64,000 nt of DNA from Streptomyces albidoflavus (GTDB lineage Bacteria > Actinomycetota > Actinomycetes > Streptomycetales > Streptomycetaceae). The notes beneath the pieces are model-generated. The model had not been told where the DNA came from, did no database searches, and worked only from the letters and a program-made list of their open reading frames with translations. Each line of letters opens with the position of its first letter. Position 1 is the stretch's first letter. The stretch spans positions 27,416 through 91,415 of the forward strand of contig NZ_JOII01000023.1 of NCBI RefSeq assembly GCF_000719955.1. Direction: 5' to 3'. The position numbers and the translations under genes are program-made. This document shows positions 10,395 through 19,174 of the stretch, one piece after another.

Positions 10395-11102
10395 ATGACC
10401 AAGAAGACGCGGATTCGCGTGGCACGGATCGCGGCCGGTGCCGTGATCGCCGCAGGTGCCTCGCTGACCGCCGCGGGGGCCGCGCAGGCCCTCAGCGTGG
10501 ATGTGGAGGCCGGCGGCCTCGGCGCCTCCGTCCAGGCCGACGAGCAGGGCCTGGAGCTCGGCATCCAGGCCGGCGACGAGGACCCGGAGCCGACCGACGA
10601 GCCGACCGAGATCCCGACCGAGCCGACCGACGAGCCGACGGACCCCGAGCCCACGGACCCGGGCCCGACGGACCCGACCGACCCGGAGCCGACCGACCCG
10701 GAGCCGACCGACCCGGAGCCCACGGACCCCGAGCCGACGGACCCCGAGCCGACCGACCCGGAGCCCACGGACCCGGGCACCCCGGACCCGACGGACCCCG
10801 GTACGCCGGACCCGACCGAGCCCGGCACCCCGGACCCGTCCGAGGACCCGAGCTCCGACCCGACCCTTCCGGGTGACGGCACCGGCCCCGACGGTGGCAC
10901 CGGTGACGACGTCAACACCAACCCCGACAGCGCCGGGCAGCAGCCCGTCGCGCAGGGCAAGGCCAAGGAGGAGCTGGCCGAGACCGGCGCCGCCGAGACC
11001 ACGTTCCTGCTGATCGGCGCCGCCACCATGATCGCGGGCGGCATCGGCTTCCGGCTGCTGCCCCGCCTCGTGGGCGGCCGTGACGGCGGCGCCGCCGCCT
11101 GA
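10395..11102 (+). CDS. LAETG cell-wall sorted surface protein with Pro-Thr-Asp repeats
   Basis: A 235-residue exported protein. An N-terminal signal peptide ends near AQA. Residues about 60-155 are repeats of E-P-T-D-P and T-D-P-G type, an extended acidic stalk. A sorting signal follows: LAETG at residues 194-198, a hydrophobic helix (about 202-222), and an Arg-containing tail. LAXTG is the motif recognised by class E sortases in Streptomyces, which would link the Thr to peptidoglycan. There is no globular domain besides a short region after the signal. RBS-like GGGGGTAG precedes ATG 10395. The repeats at DNA level (10620-10800) are prone to slippage. Function is unknown beyond a wall-anchored stalk. 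Confidence 0.85.
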   Translation: MTKKTRIRVARIAAGAVIAAGASLTAAGAAQALSVDVEAGGLGASVQADEQGLELGIQAGDEDPEPTDEPTEIPTEPTDEPTDPEPTDPGPTDPTDPEPTDPEPTDPEPTDPEPTDPEPTDPEPTDPGTPDPTDPGTPDPTEPGTPDPSEDPSSDPTLPGDGTGPDGGTGDDVNTNPDSAGQQPVAQGKAKEELAETGAAETTFLLIGAATMIAGGIGFRLLPRLVGGRDGGAAA

Positions 11103-11122
11103 GCCACGGCTCGGCAGCGGTG

Positions 11123-11240
11123 ACCCGGCACGCCGGGTGAGCCGTCCGTAGGGGCCCCAGGGCCCGTACGGACCGTAGGAGACGCGCAAGGCCGAGGGGC
11201 CGGTCCGCGGACGCAGCCGGCGTCCGGGACCGGCCCCTCG
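11123..11240. terminator. tandem of three hairpins between convergent genes
   Basis: Hairpin 1: ACCCGGC-AC-GCCGGGT (11123-11138). Hairpin 2: GTCCGTA paired with TACGGAC around GGGCC/GGCCC (11144-11173). Hairpin 3: 14-bp arms at 11193-11206 and 11227-11240 enclosing an inner GGACGC/GCGTCC stem. They probably terminate transcription in both directions. Confidence 0.75.
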
Positions 11241-11277
11241 GGCCTGTTCTGGGTACGTGGGGCGGGCGGGCGCCCGC

Positions 11278-11469
11278 TCAGAGGGCCTGGGCGACCAGCA
11301 GGGCGAGGGCCAGCAGCAGTACCGCGGCCAGCGCCGCCAGCACCGCCGGGCTCAGCCCGCCGAAGGGGCCCTCCTGGCGCATCCGCTCGCGATGTGCCCG
11401 GCACACCCGGCAGCGGCCCTCGCTGACCGGCGAGGCGCAGTTCGCGCACACCAGCCTGTCGTAGGTCAT
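11278..11469 (-). CDS. small zinc-ribbon membrane protein
   Basis: 63 residues. An N-terminal four-cysteine motif (CANC...CRVC) suggests a zinc ribbon, followed by one C-terminal membrane helix (residues about 42-61). A good ribosome site (GAGGAGAG) precedes ATG 11469. It is convergent with the LAETG gene. The function is not known. The 310-bp gap 11470-11781 to ftsE holds only promoter-type sequence (TAGGGT at 11740-11745). Confidence 0.75.
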   Translation of the reverse strand: MTYDRLVCANCASPVSEGRCRVCRAHRERMRQEGPFGGLSPAVLAALAAVLLLALALLVAQAL

Positions 11470-11781
11470 CCGCTCTCCTCTCCCGCTCCCGGGCGGGACC
11501 TCGCGCCGGTCCGGCCGGGCCCCACCGGCTCAACGCCGACGGCGCCGCACGCGTTCCCGGGGCCCTGTTTCCACTGTGCCAGCTTCCGCGCCCCGAGGCG
11601 CGGTCCGGGCGCCCCCGTGCCCCGTCACGATCCCCTCACACGGGCGCGCGGCAGGAACCCTTGACCCGCATTGTCCGGAAGATGCCGGGAACAACCGCGC
11701 ATCACGGACCGTCGCCTGCGCCCTCACATCGCCTTCGCGTAGGGTCACGCTCACCTACCCCCGGCGACACGTGGTGCTTTC

Positions 11782-12471
11782 GTGATCCGATTCGACAATG
11801 TCTCCAAGGCCTACCCCAAGCAGAACCGCCCCGCACTCAGGGATGTCTCCCTGGAGGTCGAGCGTGGCGAGTTCGTGTTCCTCGTGGGGTCGTCCGGTTC
11901 GGGCAAGTCCACCTTCCTCAGGCTGATCCTGCGCGAGGAGCGCACCAGCCAGGGGCAGGTCCACGTGCTCGGCAAGGACCTGGCCCGGCTCTCCAACTGG
12001 AAGGTGCCGCAGATGCGGCGCCAGCTCGGCACGGTCTTCCAGGACTTCCGGCTGCTGCCCAACAAGACGGTGGCCGAGAACGTCGCCTTCGCGCAGGAGG
12101 TCATCGGCAAGTCCCGCGGCGAGATCCGCAAGTCCGTCCCGCAGGTCCTCGACCTGGTCGGCCTCGGCGGGAAGGAGGAGCGGATGCCCGGCGAGCTGTC
12201 CGGCGGTGAGCAGCAGCGCGTCGCCATCGCCCGCGCCTTCGTCAACCGCCCCAAGCTCCTCATCGCCGACGAGCCGACCGGCAACCTCGACCCGCAGACC
12301 TCGGTCGGCATCATGAAGCTGCTCGACCGGATCAACCGGACCGGCACCACCGTGGTCATGGCCACCCACGACCAGCAGATCGTGGACCAGATGCGCAAGC
12401 GCGTCATCGAGCTGGAGAAGGGCCGCCTCGTCCGCGACCAGTCCCGCGGCGTCTACGGCTACCAGCACTGA
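11782..12471 (+). CDS. ftsE: cell division ATP-binding protein FtsE
   Basis: The ABC ATPase that, with FtsX, couples ATP hydrolysis to activation of peptidoglycan hydrolases at division or growth sites. 229 residues: Walker [11 protein letters not shown]-loop VFQDFRLL, signature LSGGEQQR, Walker [13 protein letters not shown], and the H-loop MATHD. The start is GTG 11782 ([11 protein letters not shown]); no clear Shine-Dalgarno is seen. It is followed 27 nt later by ftsX. Confidence 0.97.
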   Translation: MIRFDNVSKAYPKQNRPALRDVSLEVERGEFVFLVGSSGSGKSTFLRLILREERTSQGQVHVLGKDLARLSNWKVPQMRRQLGTVFQDFRLLPNKTVAENVAFAQEVIGKSRGEIRKSVPQVLDLVGLGGKEERMPGELSGGEQQRVAIARAFVNRPKLLIADEPTGNLDPQTSVGIMKLLDRINRTGTTVVMATHDQQIVDQMRKRVIELEKGRLVRDQSRGVYGYQH

Positions 12472-12498
12472 GACCACCCAGATCACTGAAAGGACGCC

Positions 12499-13416
12499 AT
12501 GCGCGCCCAGTTCGTCCTGTCGGAGATCGGCGTCGGTCTCCGTCGCAATCTCACGATGACCTTCGCGGTCGTCGTCTCCGTGGCCCTCTCCCTAGCCCTG
12601 TTCGGCGCCTCGCTCCTGCTGAGCGACCAGGTGAACACGATGAAGGGCTTCTGGTACGACAAGGTCAACGTCTCCATCTTCCTGTGCAACAAGAGTGACG
12701 GCGAGACCGACCCCAACTGCGCCAAGGGCGCCGTCACCGGCGAGCAGAAGAAGCAGATCCTCGTCGACCTCAAGAAGATGCCGACGGTCGACAAGGTCGT
12801 CCACGAGTCGAGCGACGAGGCGTACAAGCACTACAAGGAGCAGTTCGGGGACTCGCCGCTGGCCAGCTCGCTCACCCCGGACCAGCTCCAGGAGTCGTAC
12901 CGCATCAAGCTGAAGGACCCGGAGAACTACAAGGTCATCGCCTCCGCGTTCGCCGGGCGCGACGGCGTGCAGTCCGTCCAGGACCAGAAGGGCATCCTGG
13001 AGAACCTGTTCGTCATGCTCGGCGGCATGAACTGGGCGGCGCGGGCGGTGATGGCACTGATGCTCGTGGTGGCGCTGATGCTGATCGTCAACACGGTCCG
13101 GGTCTCGGCGTTCAGCAGGCGGCGCGAGACCGGCATCATGCGGCTGGTCGGCGCCTCCGGCTTCTACATCCAGGCGCCGTTCATCATGGAGGCGGCCGTC
13201 GCCGGGCTCATCGGCGGCATCGGCGCCTCCGCCATGCTGGTGCTCGGCCGGTACTTCATCATCGACAACGGCCTGGCTCTCTCCGAGAAGCTCAACCTCA
13301 TCAACTTCATCGGCTGGGACGCGGTCCTCACCAAGCTCCCGCTGATCCTCGCCACCAGTGTGCTGATGCCGGCGCTCGCGGCCTTCTTCGCGTTGCGCAA
13401 GTATCTGAAGGTGTGA
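12499..13416 (+). CDS. ftsX: cell division permease-like protein FtsX
   Basis: The membrane partner of FtsE. 305 residues: a first helix about residues 17-37, an extracellular domain of about 130 residues that contains a C...C pair (LCNKSDGETDPNC) seen in actinobacterial FtsX, then three C-terminal helices of the FtsX/MacB fold. AAAGGA precedes ATG 12499. It is co-transcribed with ftsE and ended by a 14-bp hairpin. Confidence 0.97.
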   Translation: MRAQFVLSEIGVGLRRNLTMTFAVVVSVALSLALFGASLLLSDQVNTMKGFWYDKVNVSIFLCNKSDGETDPNCAKGAVTGEQKKQILVDLKKMPTVDKVVHESSDEAYKHYKEQFGDSPLASSLTPDQLQESYRIKLKDPENYKVIASAFAGRDGVQSVQDQKGILENLFVMLGGMNWAARAVMALMLVVALMLIVNTVRVSAFSRRRETGIMRLVGASGFYIQAPFIMEAAVAGLIGGIGASAMLVLGRYFIIDNGLALSEKLNLINFIGWDAVLTKLPLILATSVLMPALAAFFALRKYLKV

Positions 13417-13429
13417 CAGATGTCCCCCG

Positions 13430-13461
13430 AGCGCCCCACGGAGAGCCCTCCGTGGGGCGCT
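13430..13461 (+). terminator. terminator of ftsEX
   Basis: A perfect 14-bp stem (13430-13443 with 13448-13461) with an AGCC loop. It lies between the ftsX stop and the protease -10 box, which separates the two transcription units. Confidence 0.85.
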
Positions 13462-13472
13462 TCCCTCTGTCC

Positions 13473-13478
13473 TAGACT
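13473..13478 (+). promoter_or_regulatory. -10 box of the leaderless protease transcript
   Basis: TAGACT, seven bases before ATG 13486. The upstream terminator hairpin occupies part of the -35 zone. Confidence 0.55.
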
Positions 13479-13485
13479 CACCCGC

Positions 13486-14655
13486 ATGTCGGGTCTCAGC
13501 GCATTCTCCCGGCCCCGGGCCGGACGCCGTGGGGCCCTCGCCCTGACCCTGGTGGCGACCGGAGTCGCCGCGGCCCAGCTCACCTGCGGCCTCCCCGGCG
13601 ACGACCGCCCGGCCGCCGGGGACCGCCCCGCCGCCCAGGCCCCCGCCGCCGCCCACGACGCCGTCGTGGAGGCCGCCGCCCGGGCCGAGGCCGACGGCAA
13701 GTCCGGCGCCGACGCCGCCGCCGAGGCCGTCAGCCGCTCGGGCGACCGCTGGGGCACGGTCTACGACCCCGAGGAGTACGCCGCCTTCGAGCAGGCCCTC
13801 GACGGCCGCTACACCGGGGTCGGCCTGCGGGTCCGCGCCCGCGCCGACGGCGCCGTGGAGGTGGCCCGCGTCCAGGAGGCCGGCCCCGCCGAGCGCGCCG
13901 GGATACACCCCGGCGACCTGCTCCGCGCCATCGACGGCCACACAGTCACCGGCCTGCCCAGCACCGAGGTGGTCCGCCTGCTGCGCGGTGGCGCCGACGC
14001 CGTCCCCGGCAGCCAGGTCGCCCTCGCCACGGAGCGCTCCGGGCGCGCCCGCGTCCAGACGCTGAGCCGGGCCCGGCTGCACACCGAGTCCGTCACGGTG
14101 GGCCGGCTGCCGCACGGCGCCGTCCGGATCAAGGTCACCGCCTTCACCAAGGGCTCCGGCGACGAGGTGCGCTCGGCGCTCGCCGCCGCCCCCGGCCGGG
14201 CCGGCCTCGTCCTGGACCTGCGCGGCAACTCCGGCGGCCTGGTCACCGAGGCCGTCACCACCGCCTCCACCCTGCTCGACGGCGGCCTGGTCGCCACCTA
14301 CGACGTGCGCGGCGAGCCGCGTTCCCTGCACGCCAGGCCCGGCGGGGACACCGGGCGCCCGGTGGTGGTCCTGGTCGACGGCGCCACCATGAGCGCCGCC
14401 GAGCTGCTGGCCGGGGCGCTCCAGGACCGGGGCCGCGCGGTCGTCGTCGGCAGCCGCACCTACGGCAAGGGGTCGGTGCAGATGCCGACCCGGCTGCCCG
14501 GCGGCTCCGTCGCCGAGCTGACCGTCGGCCACTACCGCACCCCCTCCGGCCGGGGCCTCGACGGGCGCGGCCTCACCCCCGACCTGGAGGCGGAGGGCGG
14601 GGACGTCGCCGAGCGGGCCGAGAAGGTATTGAGTGGCCTCGGGTCCCCCTCCTGA
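13486..14655 (+). CDS. S41-family C-terminal processing peptidase
   Basis: A 389-residue secreted or membrane-anchored serine protease. An N-terminal hydrophobic signal (ALALTLVATGVAAAQLTC) is followed by a PDZ domain (about 115-190, YTGVGLRVRA...GIHPGDLLRAIDG) and the S41 core. The Ser nucleophile is in GATMSAAEL and the general-base Lys in YGKGSVQMP. Family members cut hydrophobic C-termini outside the membrane. The start ATG 13486 is chosen because it follows the -10 box at leaderless spacing; an ATG at 13420 would begin before the terminator hairpin. It is next to ftsX and smpB, as in other Streptomyces. Confidence 0.93.
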   Translation: MSGLSAFSRPRAGRRGALALTLVATGVAAAQLTCGLPGDDRPAAGDRPAAQAPAAAHDAVVEAAARAEADGKSGADAAAEAVSRSGDRWGTVYDPEEYAAFEQALDGRYTGVGLRVRARADGAVEVARVQEAGPAERAGIHPGDLLRAIDGHTVTGLPSTEVVRLLRGGADAVPGSQVALATERSGRARVQTLSRARLHTESVTVGRLPHGAVRIKVTAFTKGSGDEVRSALAAAPGRAGLVLDLRGNSGGLVTEAVTTASTLLDGGLVATYDVRGEPRSLHARPGGDTGRPVVVLVDGATMSAAELLAGALQDRGRAVVVGSRTYGKGSVQMPTRLPGGSVAELTVGHYRTPSGRGLDGRGLTPDLEAEGGDVAERAEKVLSGLGSPS

Positions 14656-14673
14656 TGCGAAGATGGCGGGACT

Positions 14674-15153
14674 ATGGCTAAGGAAAAAGGGCGCAAGCTC
14701 ATCGCCCAGAACAAGAAGGCGCGCCACGACTACCTCATCATCGACACCTACGAGGCCGGACTGGTCCTCACCGGTACCGAGGTGAAGTCGCTGCGGCAGG
14801 GCCGGGCCTCCCTCGTCGACGGCTTCGTCCAGCTCGACGGGCACGAGGCGTGGCTGCACAACGTCCACGTTCCCGAGTACAGCCAGGGCACCTGGACCAA
14901 CCACTCGGCGCGCCGCAAGCGCAAGCTGCTGCTGCACCGGGAGGAGATCGACAAGCTGGAGTCGAAGTCGCAGGAGACCGGCCACACCATCGTGCCGCTC
15001 GCCCTGTACTTCAAGGACGGCCGCGCCAAGATCGAGATCGCGCTGGCCAAGGGCAAGAAGGAGTACGACAAGCGGCAGACCCTGCGGGAGAAGCAGGACC
15101 GCCGTGAGGCCGAGCGCGCCATGTCGGCGGTGCGGCGCAAGCAGCGCGCCTGA
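14674..15153 (+). CDS. smpB: SsrA-binding protein SmpB
   Basis: Binds the tRNA-like domain of tmRNA and carries it into stalled ribosomes for trans-translation. 159 residues with the OB-fold signature ([35 protein letters not shown]) and the basic tail ([24 protein letters not shown]). ATG 14674 lies 18 nt after the protease stop. The tmRNA gene follows directly. Confidence 0.98.
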   Translation: MAKEKGRKLIAQNKKARHDYLIIDTYEAGLVLTGTEVKSLRQGRASLVDGFVQLDGHEAWLHNVHVPEYSQGTWTNHSARRKRKLLLHREEIDKLESKSQETGHTIVPLALYFKDGRAKIEIALAKGKKEYDKRQTLREKQDRREAERAMSAVRRKQRA

Positions 15154-15306
15154 CCGGCCGCTGGCCGGGCCGCCGGGAATAGGCTGGCACGGGCAGGCGT
15201 TGGTCACGTACGATGGGAAACGTCCCGCACGACGGGACAGCCGGGCCGGGAGCTCGGGACCGAGGCTTCGGTTCTCTGATTCCGGTCCACTTTGAAAACA
15301 CCACAT

Positions 15307-15690
15307 GGGGATGATCGGTTTCGACAGCGGATGTCGAAGCAGGGGAAGCGAGTCGAGGAAGCGGCAATGATCTCGTAAACCACATGTCGCAAAAAATAAT
15401 CGCCAATACCAAGCGCGATTCCTCCGCCTTCGCCCTCGCTGCCTGATTAGGTAGCTGCGAAGACTCTGCGGAGTGTCAGCCCGGGGCTGTTCCCGACCCG
15501 GATCCTGGCATCAATTAGGGAACTAAACCACTAGACCCGGTCACGGGGTCTGGTGGGAAAACAAACAGTGACTGGGCCTGTCGGCGACTTGTTCGCGTGA
15601 TCGCCGGGGCCGAGAAAAGCGTAGCGAACTGCACTCGGAGAAGCCCTGGTTCCGCACCGTTGGACGCGGGTTCGATTCCCGCCATCTCCA
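15307..15690 (+). ncRNA. ssrA: transfer-messenger RNA
   Basis: The 5' GGGGATG pairs with CATCTCC at 15683-15689, forming the acceptor stem. TTCGATTCCCGCC gives the T arm, and GGTTTCGACAG is the conserved 5' motif. CCA is not encoded. The internal frame at 15402-15446 encodes the proteolysis tag. A likely promoter is TACGAT at 15209-15214, giving a roughly 85-nt 5' precursor with a small hairpin (GTCCCG-CACGA-CGGGAC). It sits directly after smpB, so both parts of the rescue system are linked. Confidence 0.97.
15402..15446 (+). other. tmRNA tag reading frame
   Basis: GCC resume codon to TGA; translates to ANTKRDSSAFALAA. The hydrophobic ALAA end is the degron read by ClpXP-type proteases. Confidence 0.95.
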
Positions 15691-15705
15691 CAATTCCCAT
15701 GTAGG

Positions 15706-15737
15706 CGAAGCCCCTGGTCCCCGGACCAGGGGCTTCG
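15706..15737. terminator. ssrA terminator
   Basis: A perfect 15-bp stem CGAAGCCCCTGGTCC with its complement and a two-base apex, followed by TCGTCTT. It may also end the convergent MFS transcript. Confidence 0.85.
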
Positions 15738-15745
15738 TCGTCTTC

Positions 15746-17125
15746 TCAGCCCCGTACGCCGGACAGCGCCGGGGCGCGCAGGCGGGCGGCGAGGGCGATG
15801 GCCGCGCAGGCCGCCGCGAGGGCCACGGTGTAGCCGGTGCCGGGGGTGAGGCGGTCGGCGGCCTGGCCCGCGAGGGCCGAGCCCAGGGCGATGCCGGTGA
15901 GGATCGCGGTGACGGCGAGGGTGAGGCCCTCGTTGAGGCGGGCCTGCGGGGTGCGGTGCTGGACCAGGGTCATCGCGGTGATCATGACCGGGGCGGTGGC
16001 CATTCCCGCGCACAGCACCGCCGGGGCCAGCAGCACCGCCGAACCGGTGGTGGCGGCCAGGGCGGGCAGCGCGAGGGCGGCGGTGAGCAGGGCCAGCAGG
16101 ACCGGGAGCCGGGCCGCCGCCGGGCCCGCCGGTGCCCTGGCCCCGTAGACCAGCCCGGCCACGCAGGACCCGGCCGCCTGGAGGCCGACGATCAGGCCGC
16201 CCGCCGCCGCGTGGCCGGCGGTGTCGGCGAAGGCGAGGGTGGTGACCTCCAGGGTGCCGAAGACGATCCCGGTGGCGAGGAAGACGGCGAGCAGCGGGGC
16301 GGTGCCGGGGCGGCGGAGCGGGGCGGCGCTCCCCGTGGCGGGGCGCGGGTGCGGCGGGGGCTCGGTGGCGCGCTGGGCGGTGAACAGGGTGATCCCGACG
16401 GCCAGCAGCGCCACCCCGGTCAGGGTGCCCGCCTCCGGGAAGAGGGTGGTGCACAGGACGGCGGCGAGCGCCGGCCCGGCCATGAAGCAGACCTCGTCGA
16501 CCGCCTGCTCGAAGGAGGTCGCCGTGTGCCGGCGGGCCGGGTCCTCGCCGAGCAGTGCCTGCCAGCGGGCGCGGGCCATCGCCCCGGCGTTGGGGACGGT
16601 GGCGGTCGCCGCGTACGCCGCGAAGAGGGTCCAGGCCGGGGCGCCGAGACGGACGCAGGCCACCAGGGCGAGGGCGCCGCAGACGGCCAGGGCGGCAGCG
16701 GGCCGGGCGACGCGGCGCTGGCCGTAGCGGTCGACGAGACGGGCCGTCCACGGGGCGACCAGCGCGGTGGCGGCCAGCCCGGTCGCGGTGACGGCCCCGG
16801 CCAGCGCGTACGAGTCCCGTGAGGCGGCGATCATCAGGACCGCGCTGACCGAGAACATCCCGGCCGGCAGCCGCGCCAGGAGCCCGCCGAGGGTGAAGGC
16901 GGTGGCGCCGGGGAGGCGGAGCAGGGCCAGGTAGCCGGACGGGCCGGACCCGGTGGTGGCCGTGGCGCGGGGACGGCGGGGCGGAGGCGGTGGTGGCGGG
17001 CCGCCCGGGCCCGAGCCCGGGGGTGCGGCGGGGGCCGCCACGGCCAGGGTGTGGCCGGTGGCCGCGAGGAGCGGGGCGGTGGCGGGCAGGGCGGGGCGGC
17101 GCCGGAGCGCGGGGAGGGAGGGCAT
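15746..17125 (-). CDS. MFS transporter
   Basis: About 459 residues, 12 predicted helices, with the MFS loop motif DRYGQRRVARP between helices 2 and 3. The N-terminus is long and proline-rich. The start is put at ATG 17125, which is preceded by a possible leaderless promoter; an ATG at 17215 is possible but would overlap the LysR start. Divergent from a LysR-type regulator, its probable controller. The substrate is unknown; export of a small molecule is the usual role. Confidence 0.85.
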   Translation of the reverse strand: MPSLPALRRRPALPATAPLLAATGHTLAVAAPAAPPGSGPGGPPPPPPPRRPRATATTGSGPSGYLALLRLPGATAFTLGGLLARLPAGMFSVSAVLMIAASRDSYALAGAVTATGLAATALVAPWTARLVDRYGQRRVARPAAALAVCGALALVACVRLGAPAWTLFAAYAATATVPNAGAMARARWQALLGEDPARRHTATSFEQAVDEVCFMAGPALAAVLCTTLFPEAGTLTGVALLAVGITLFTAQRATEPPPHPRPATGSAAPLRRPGTAPLLAVFLATGIVFGTLEVTTLAFADTAGHAAAGGLIVGLQAAGSCVAGLVYGARAPAGPAAARLPVLLALLTAALALPALAATTGSAVLLAPAVLCAGMATAPVMITAMTLVQHRTPQARLNEGLTLAVTAILTGIALGSALAGQAADRLTPGTGYTVALAAACAAIALAARLRAPALSGVRG

Positions 17126-17208
17126 GGCAGGAGTCTGCGGCGGGCCCCTCGCGGGGGTCCAACACCTCTGGAGCCCGCATTCACGCACTTTCGTTGTAGG
17201 TTCGCCGG
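17126..17208. promoter_or_regulatory. divergent MFS/LysR promoter region
   Basis: Only 83 bp separate the two start codons. Plus strand: TAGGTT (17197-17202), six bases before the LysR ATG, so leaderless. Minus strand: TTGGAC, 19 bp, CAGACT, ending six bases before the MFS ATG. Both promoters overlap, as is usual for LysR-controlled pairs. Confidence 0.5.
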
Positions 17209-18171
17209 ATGTCATCGCCCGAGCCCGCGCCGCGCCTGCTCCGCGCCTTCCTCGCCGTCGCCGAGGAGCTCCACTTCACCCGGGCCGCCGCCCGCCTCTA
17301 CGTCGCCCAGCAGGCCCTCAGCCGCGACGTGCGGCGGCTGGAGGCGGAACTCGGCACCGAACTGCTGGTCCGCTCCACCCGCCGGGCCGAACTCACCCCC
17401 GACGGCGAGCGGTTCGTCCCGTACGCCCGCCGGGTCCTGGCCGCCTACGAGGAGCTGGGGAGTGCCTTCGGGCAGGCGAGGCCCCTGCTGGTGGACGTCA
17501 ACTCGCCCGGCCTCGTCTTCGAACGCGTCCTGGAGCACGCCCGCCGCCTCGTCCCCGAGCTGGAGGTGATGGCCCGTTACGAGAGCGGGCTGACCGGGGC
17601 CGCCCTGGAGATCGGCGCCGGGCGCCTCGACGCCTCGTTCGGCCGCTGGGCCGGGCTCGAACCCGCCCTGCGCGACCAGCTCGACCACCAGCCCGTACGG
17701 CTGGAGCCGATGGCGGTCGTCCTGCCCGAGGACCACCCGCTCGCCGCCCTGGCCGAGGTGCCGCTCGGCGCGCTCGCCGGGGAGTACGTCTACGCGGGCG
17801 CGGGCAACCCCCGCACCCCCGAGTGGACCGGCCTCGCCCACGCGCTCTTCGCCGGGCGGGGCATCCGCGTCTCGCCGCCCGCGCCGCTCGCCGTCGGCCG
17901 CGAGGAATTCGAACGTGTCATGGCGAAATACCGGCATCCGGTGCTCGCCGTGGTCGACTTCCCGCCCATGCCGGGGTGCGTGCTGCGCCCGCTGACCGAC
18001 CCCGTGCCGCTCTCCCCGGTCTCCCTGGTGTGGCGCAAGGGGCTGCGCCATCCCGCGCTGGACGCCGTACGGAGCGCGGCCGCCACCCTCGCCCGTGCCG
18101 AACACTGGCTCGAAGCGCCGCCCGGTTCCTGGCTGCCGGAGGCCGATCGTCAAAGCATGGGTCAACCGTGA
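17209..18171 (+). CDS. LysR-family transcriptional regulator
   Basis: 320 residues. The N-terminal winged helix (LRAFLAVAEELHFTRAAARLYVAQQALSRDVRRLE) is followed by a linker helix and a periplasmic-binding-protein-like effector domain. It is transcribed away from the MFS gene over an 83-bp shared region, which suggests control of that exporter and of itself. The effector is unknown. Confidence 0.9.
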   Translation: MSSPEPAPRLLRAFLAVAEELHFTRAAARLYVAQQALSRDVRRLEAELGTELLVRSTRRAELTPDGERFVPYARRVLAAYEELGSAFGQARPLLVDVNSPGLVFERVLEHARRLVPELEVMARYESGLTGAALEIGAGRLDASFGRWAGLEPALRDQLDHQPVRLEPMAVVLPEDHPLAALAEVPLGALAGEYVYAGAGNPRTPEWTGLAHALFAGRGIRVSPPAPLAVGREEFERVMAKYRHPVLAVVDFPPMPGCVLRPLTDPVPLSPVSLVWRKGLRHPALDAVRSAAATLARAEHWLEAPPGSWLPEADRQSMGQP

Positions 18172-18331
18172 CACCACAGAAGTACTTCTGATTCCGGCGT
18201 GCGCTACATTCTTGGTCCGGGCTCTGTGTGATAGGGGGGCGCTCGGACGGGGTGGGGGCTCGGTCCGACGGCAGGCCCGTTTCTTCGTTCCGTGCGCCCG
18301 GACACCTTGAGTGGGGGAGTGGCGCCGCACC

Positions 18332-19162
18332 ATGGCCGTAACACCGGAAGAAGCACCCGTGAACCGGATCGACGACGGGGCCGACGGGCCGGGCGGGGGC
18401 AGGCCGCCCTCCGCACATCACGTTCACGACCCGTTCGAAGTCACCATCCAGATGGACGGCATCGGCCGCCACCTCGAAGGTGCCCGGCGGCCCCGCGGCG
18501 CCCACGCCAAACCGCAGCCCCGGCCGCTCCAGGAGCCCGCCGACGGACCGGTCTTCGTCGACGAGTCGGGCCGGCGCGGCCGCCACCTGCGGCGGATCGG
18601 GCTGGCCTGCGGCATCGCCTTCGCCGGGTACGCCGTGGTGGTCGTCGCCACCCTCTTCTCCGGCAACTCCTCCGCGCCCTGGGTGCCGTTGCCCGGACCG
18701 GAGGCCGAACGCCCGGCCACCGTCGACACCCCGGGCCTGCCCGAGGAGTCCGCGGGGGCCACGGAAGGCCCCGGGGGCGCGACCGTGCCCGCCGACGGCA
18801 CCGCCCCCGTGGCCGGGACGAGCGAGGCCCCGGACACCCCGTCGGACGGCACCGCCCGCAGCGACGGGCCCGCGGGCACCCCGGGCGGCCCGGGCACCGG
18901 CACGGACCCCGAGCCCACCGCGACCACCCCGGCCGCCCCGGACCCCAAGCCCTCCGACACCCGCGGCCCCGGCACGCCCGTCGACCCGCCGACCCAGCCC
19001 GAGCAGCCCCCGGCCGAGTCCGAGGACCCGCCGGCCGAGCCCGAGACGCCGTCCGGCGACGGCGGCGGCACCGTTCCGCAGGCCCGCTCGGCCACCACCG
19101 CACCGCCCGCCGTCCACACCCTGGCGCGCACCGCCCCGCCCGAGGAGAACCAGGCCGCCTGA
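18332..19162 (+). CDS. matA: MatA-like membrane protein of the extracellular glycan operon
   Basis: 276 residues. A cytoplasmic N-terminal part (about 85 residues, with the motif DPFEVTIQMDGIGRHLE) is followed by one membrane helix (about 86-106, IGLACGIAFAGYAVVVVATLF) and a long Pro/Thr/Glu-rich extracellular tail. The start is uncertain: ATG 18332, GTG 18311 and GTG 18359 are all in frame; GGAAG lies before the last. It precedes the MatB-type synthase by 12 nt. By position and architecture it corresponds to S. coelicolor matA, needed with matB for hyphal aggregation. No enzymatic domain is visible. Confidence 0.75.
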   Translation: MAVTPEEAPVNRIDDGADGPGGGRPPSAHHVHDPFEVTIQMDGIGRHLEGARRPRGAHAKPQPRPLQEPADGPVFVDESGRRGRHLRRIGLACGIAFAGYAVVVVATLFSGNSSAPWVPLPGPEAERPATVDTPGLPEESAGATEGPGGATVPADGTAPVAGTSEAPDTPSDGTARSDGPAGTPGGPGTGTDPEPTATTPAAPDPKPSDTRGPGTPVDPPTQPEQPPAESEDPPAEPETPSGDGGGTVPQARSATTAPPAVHTLARTAPPEENQAA

Positions 19163-19174
19163 GGCCGTATCGCC

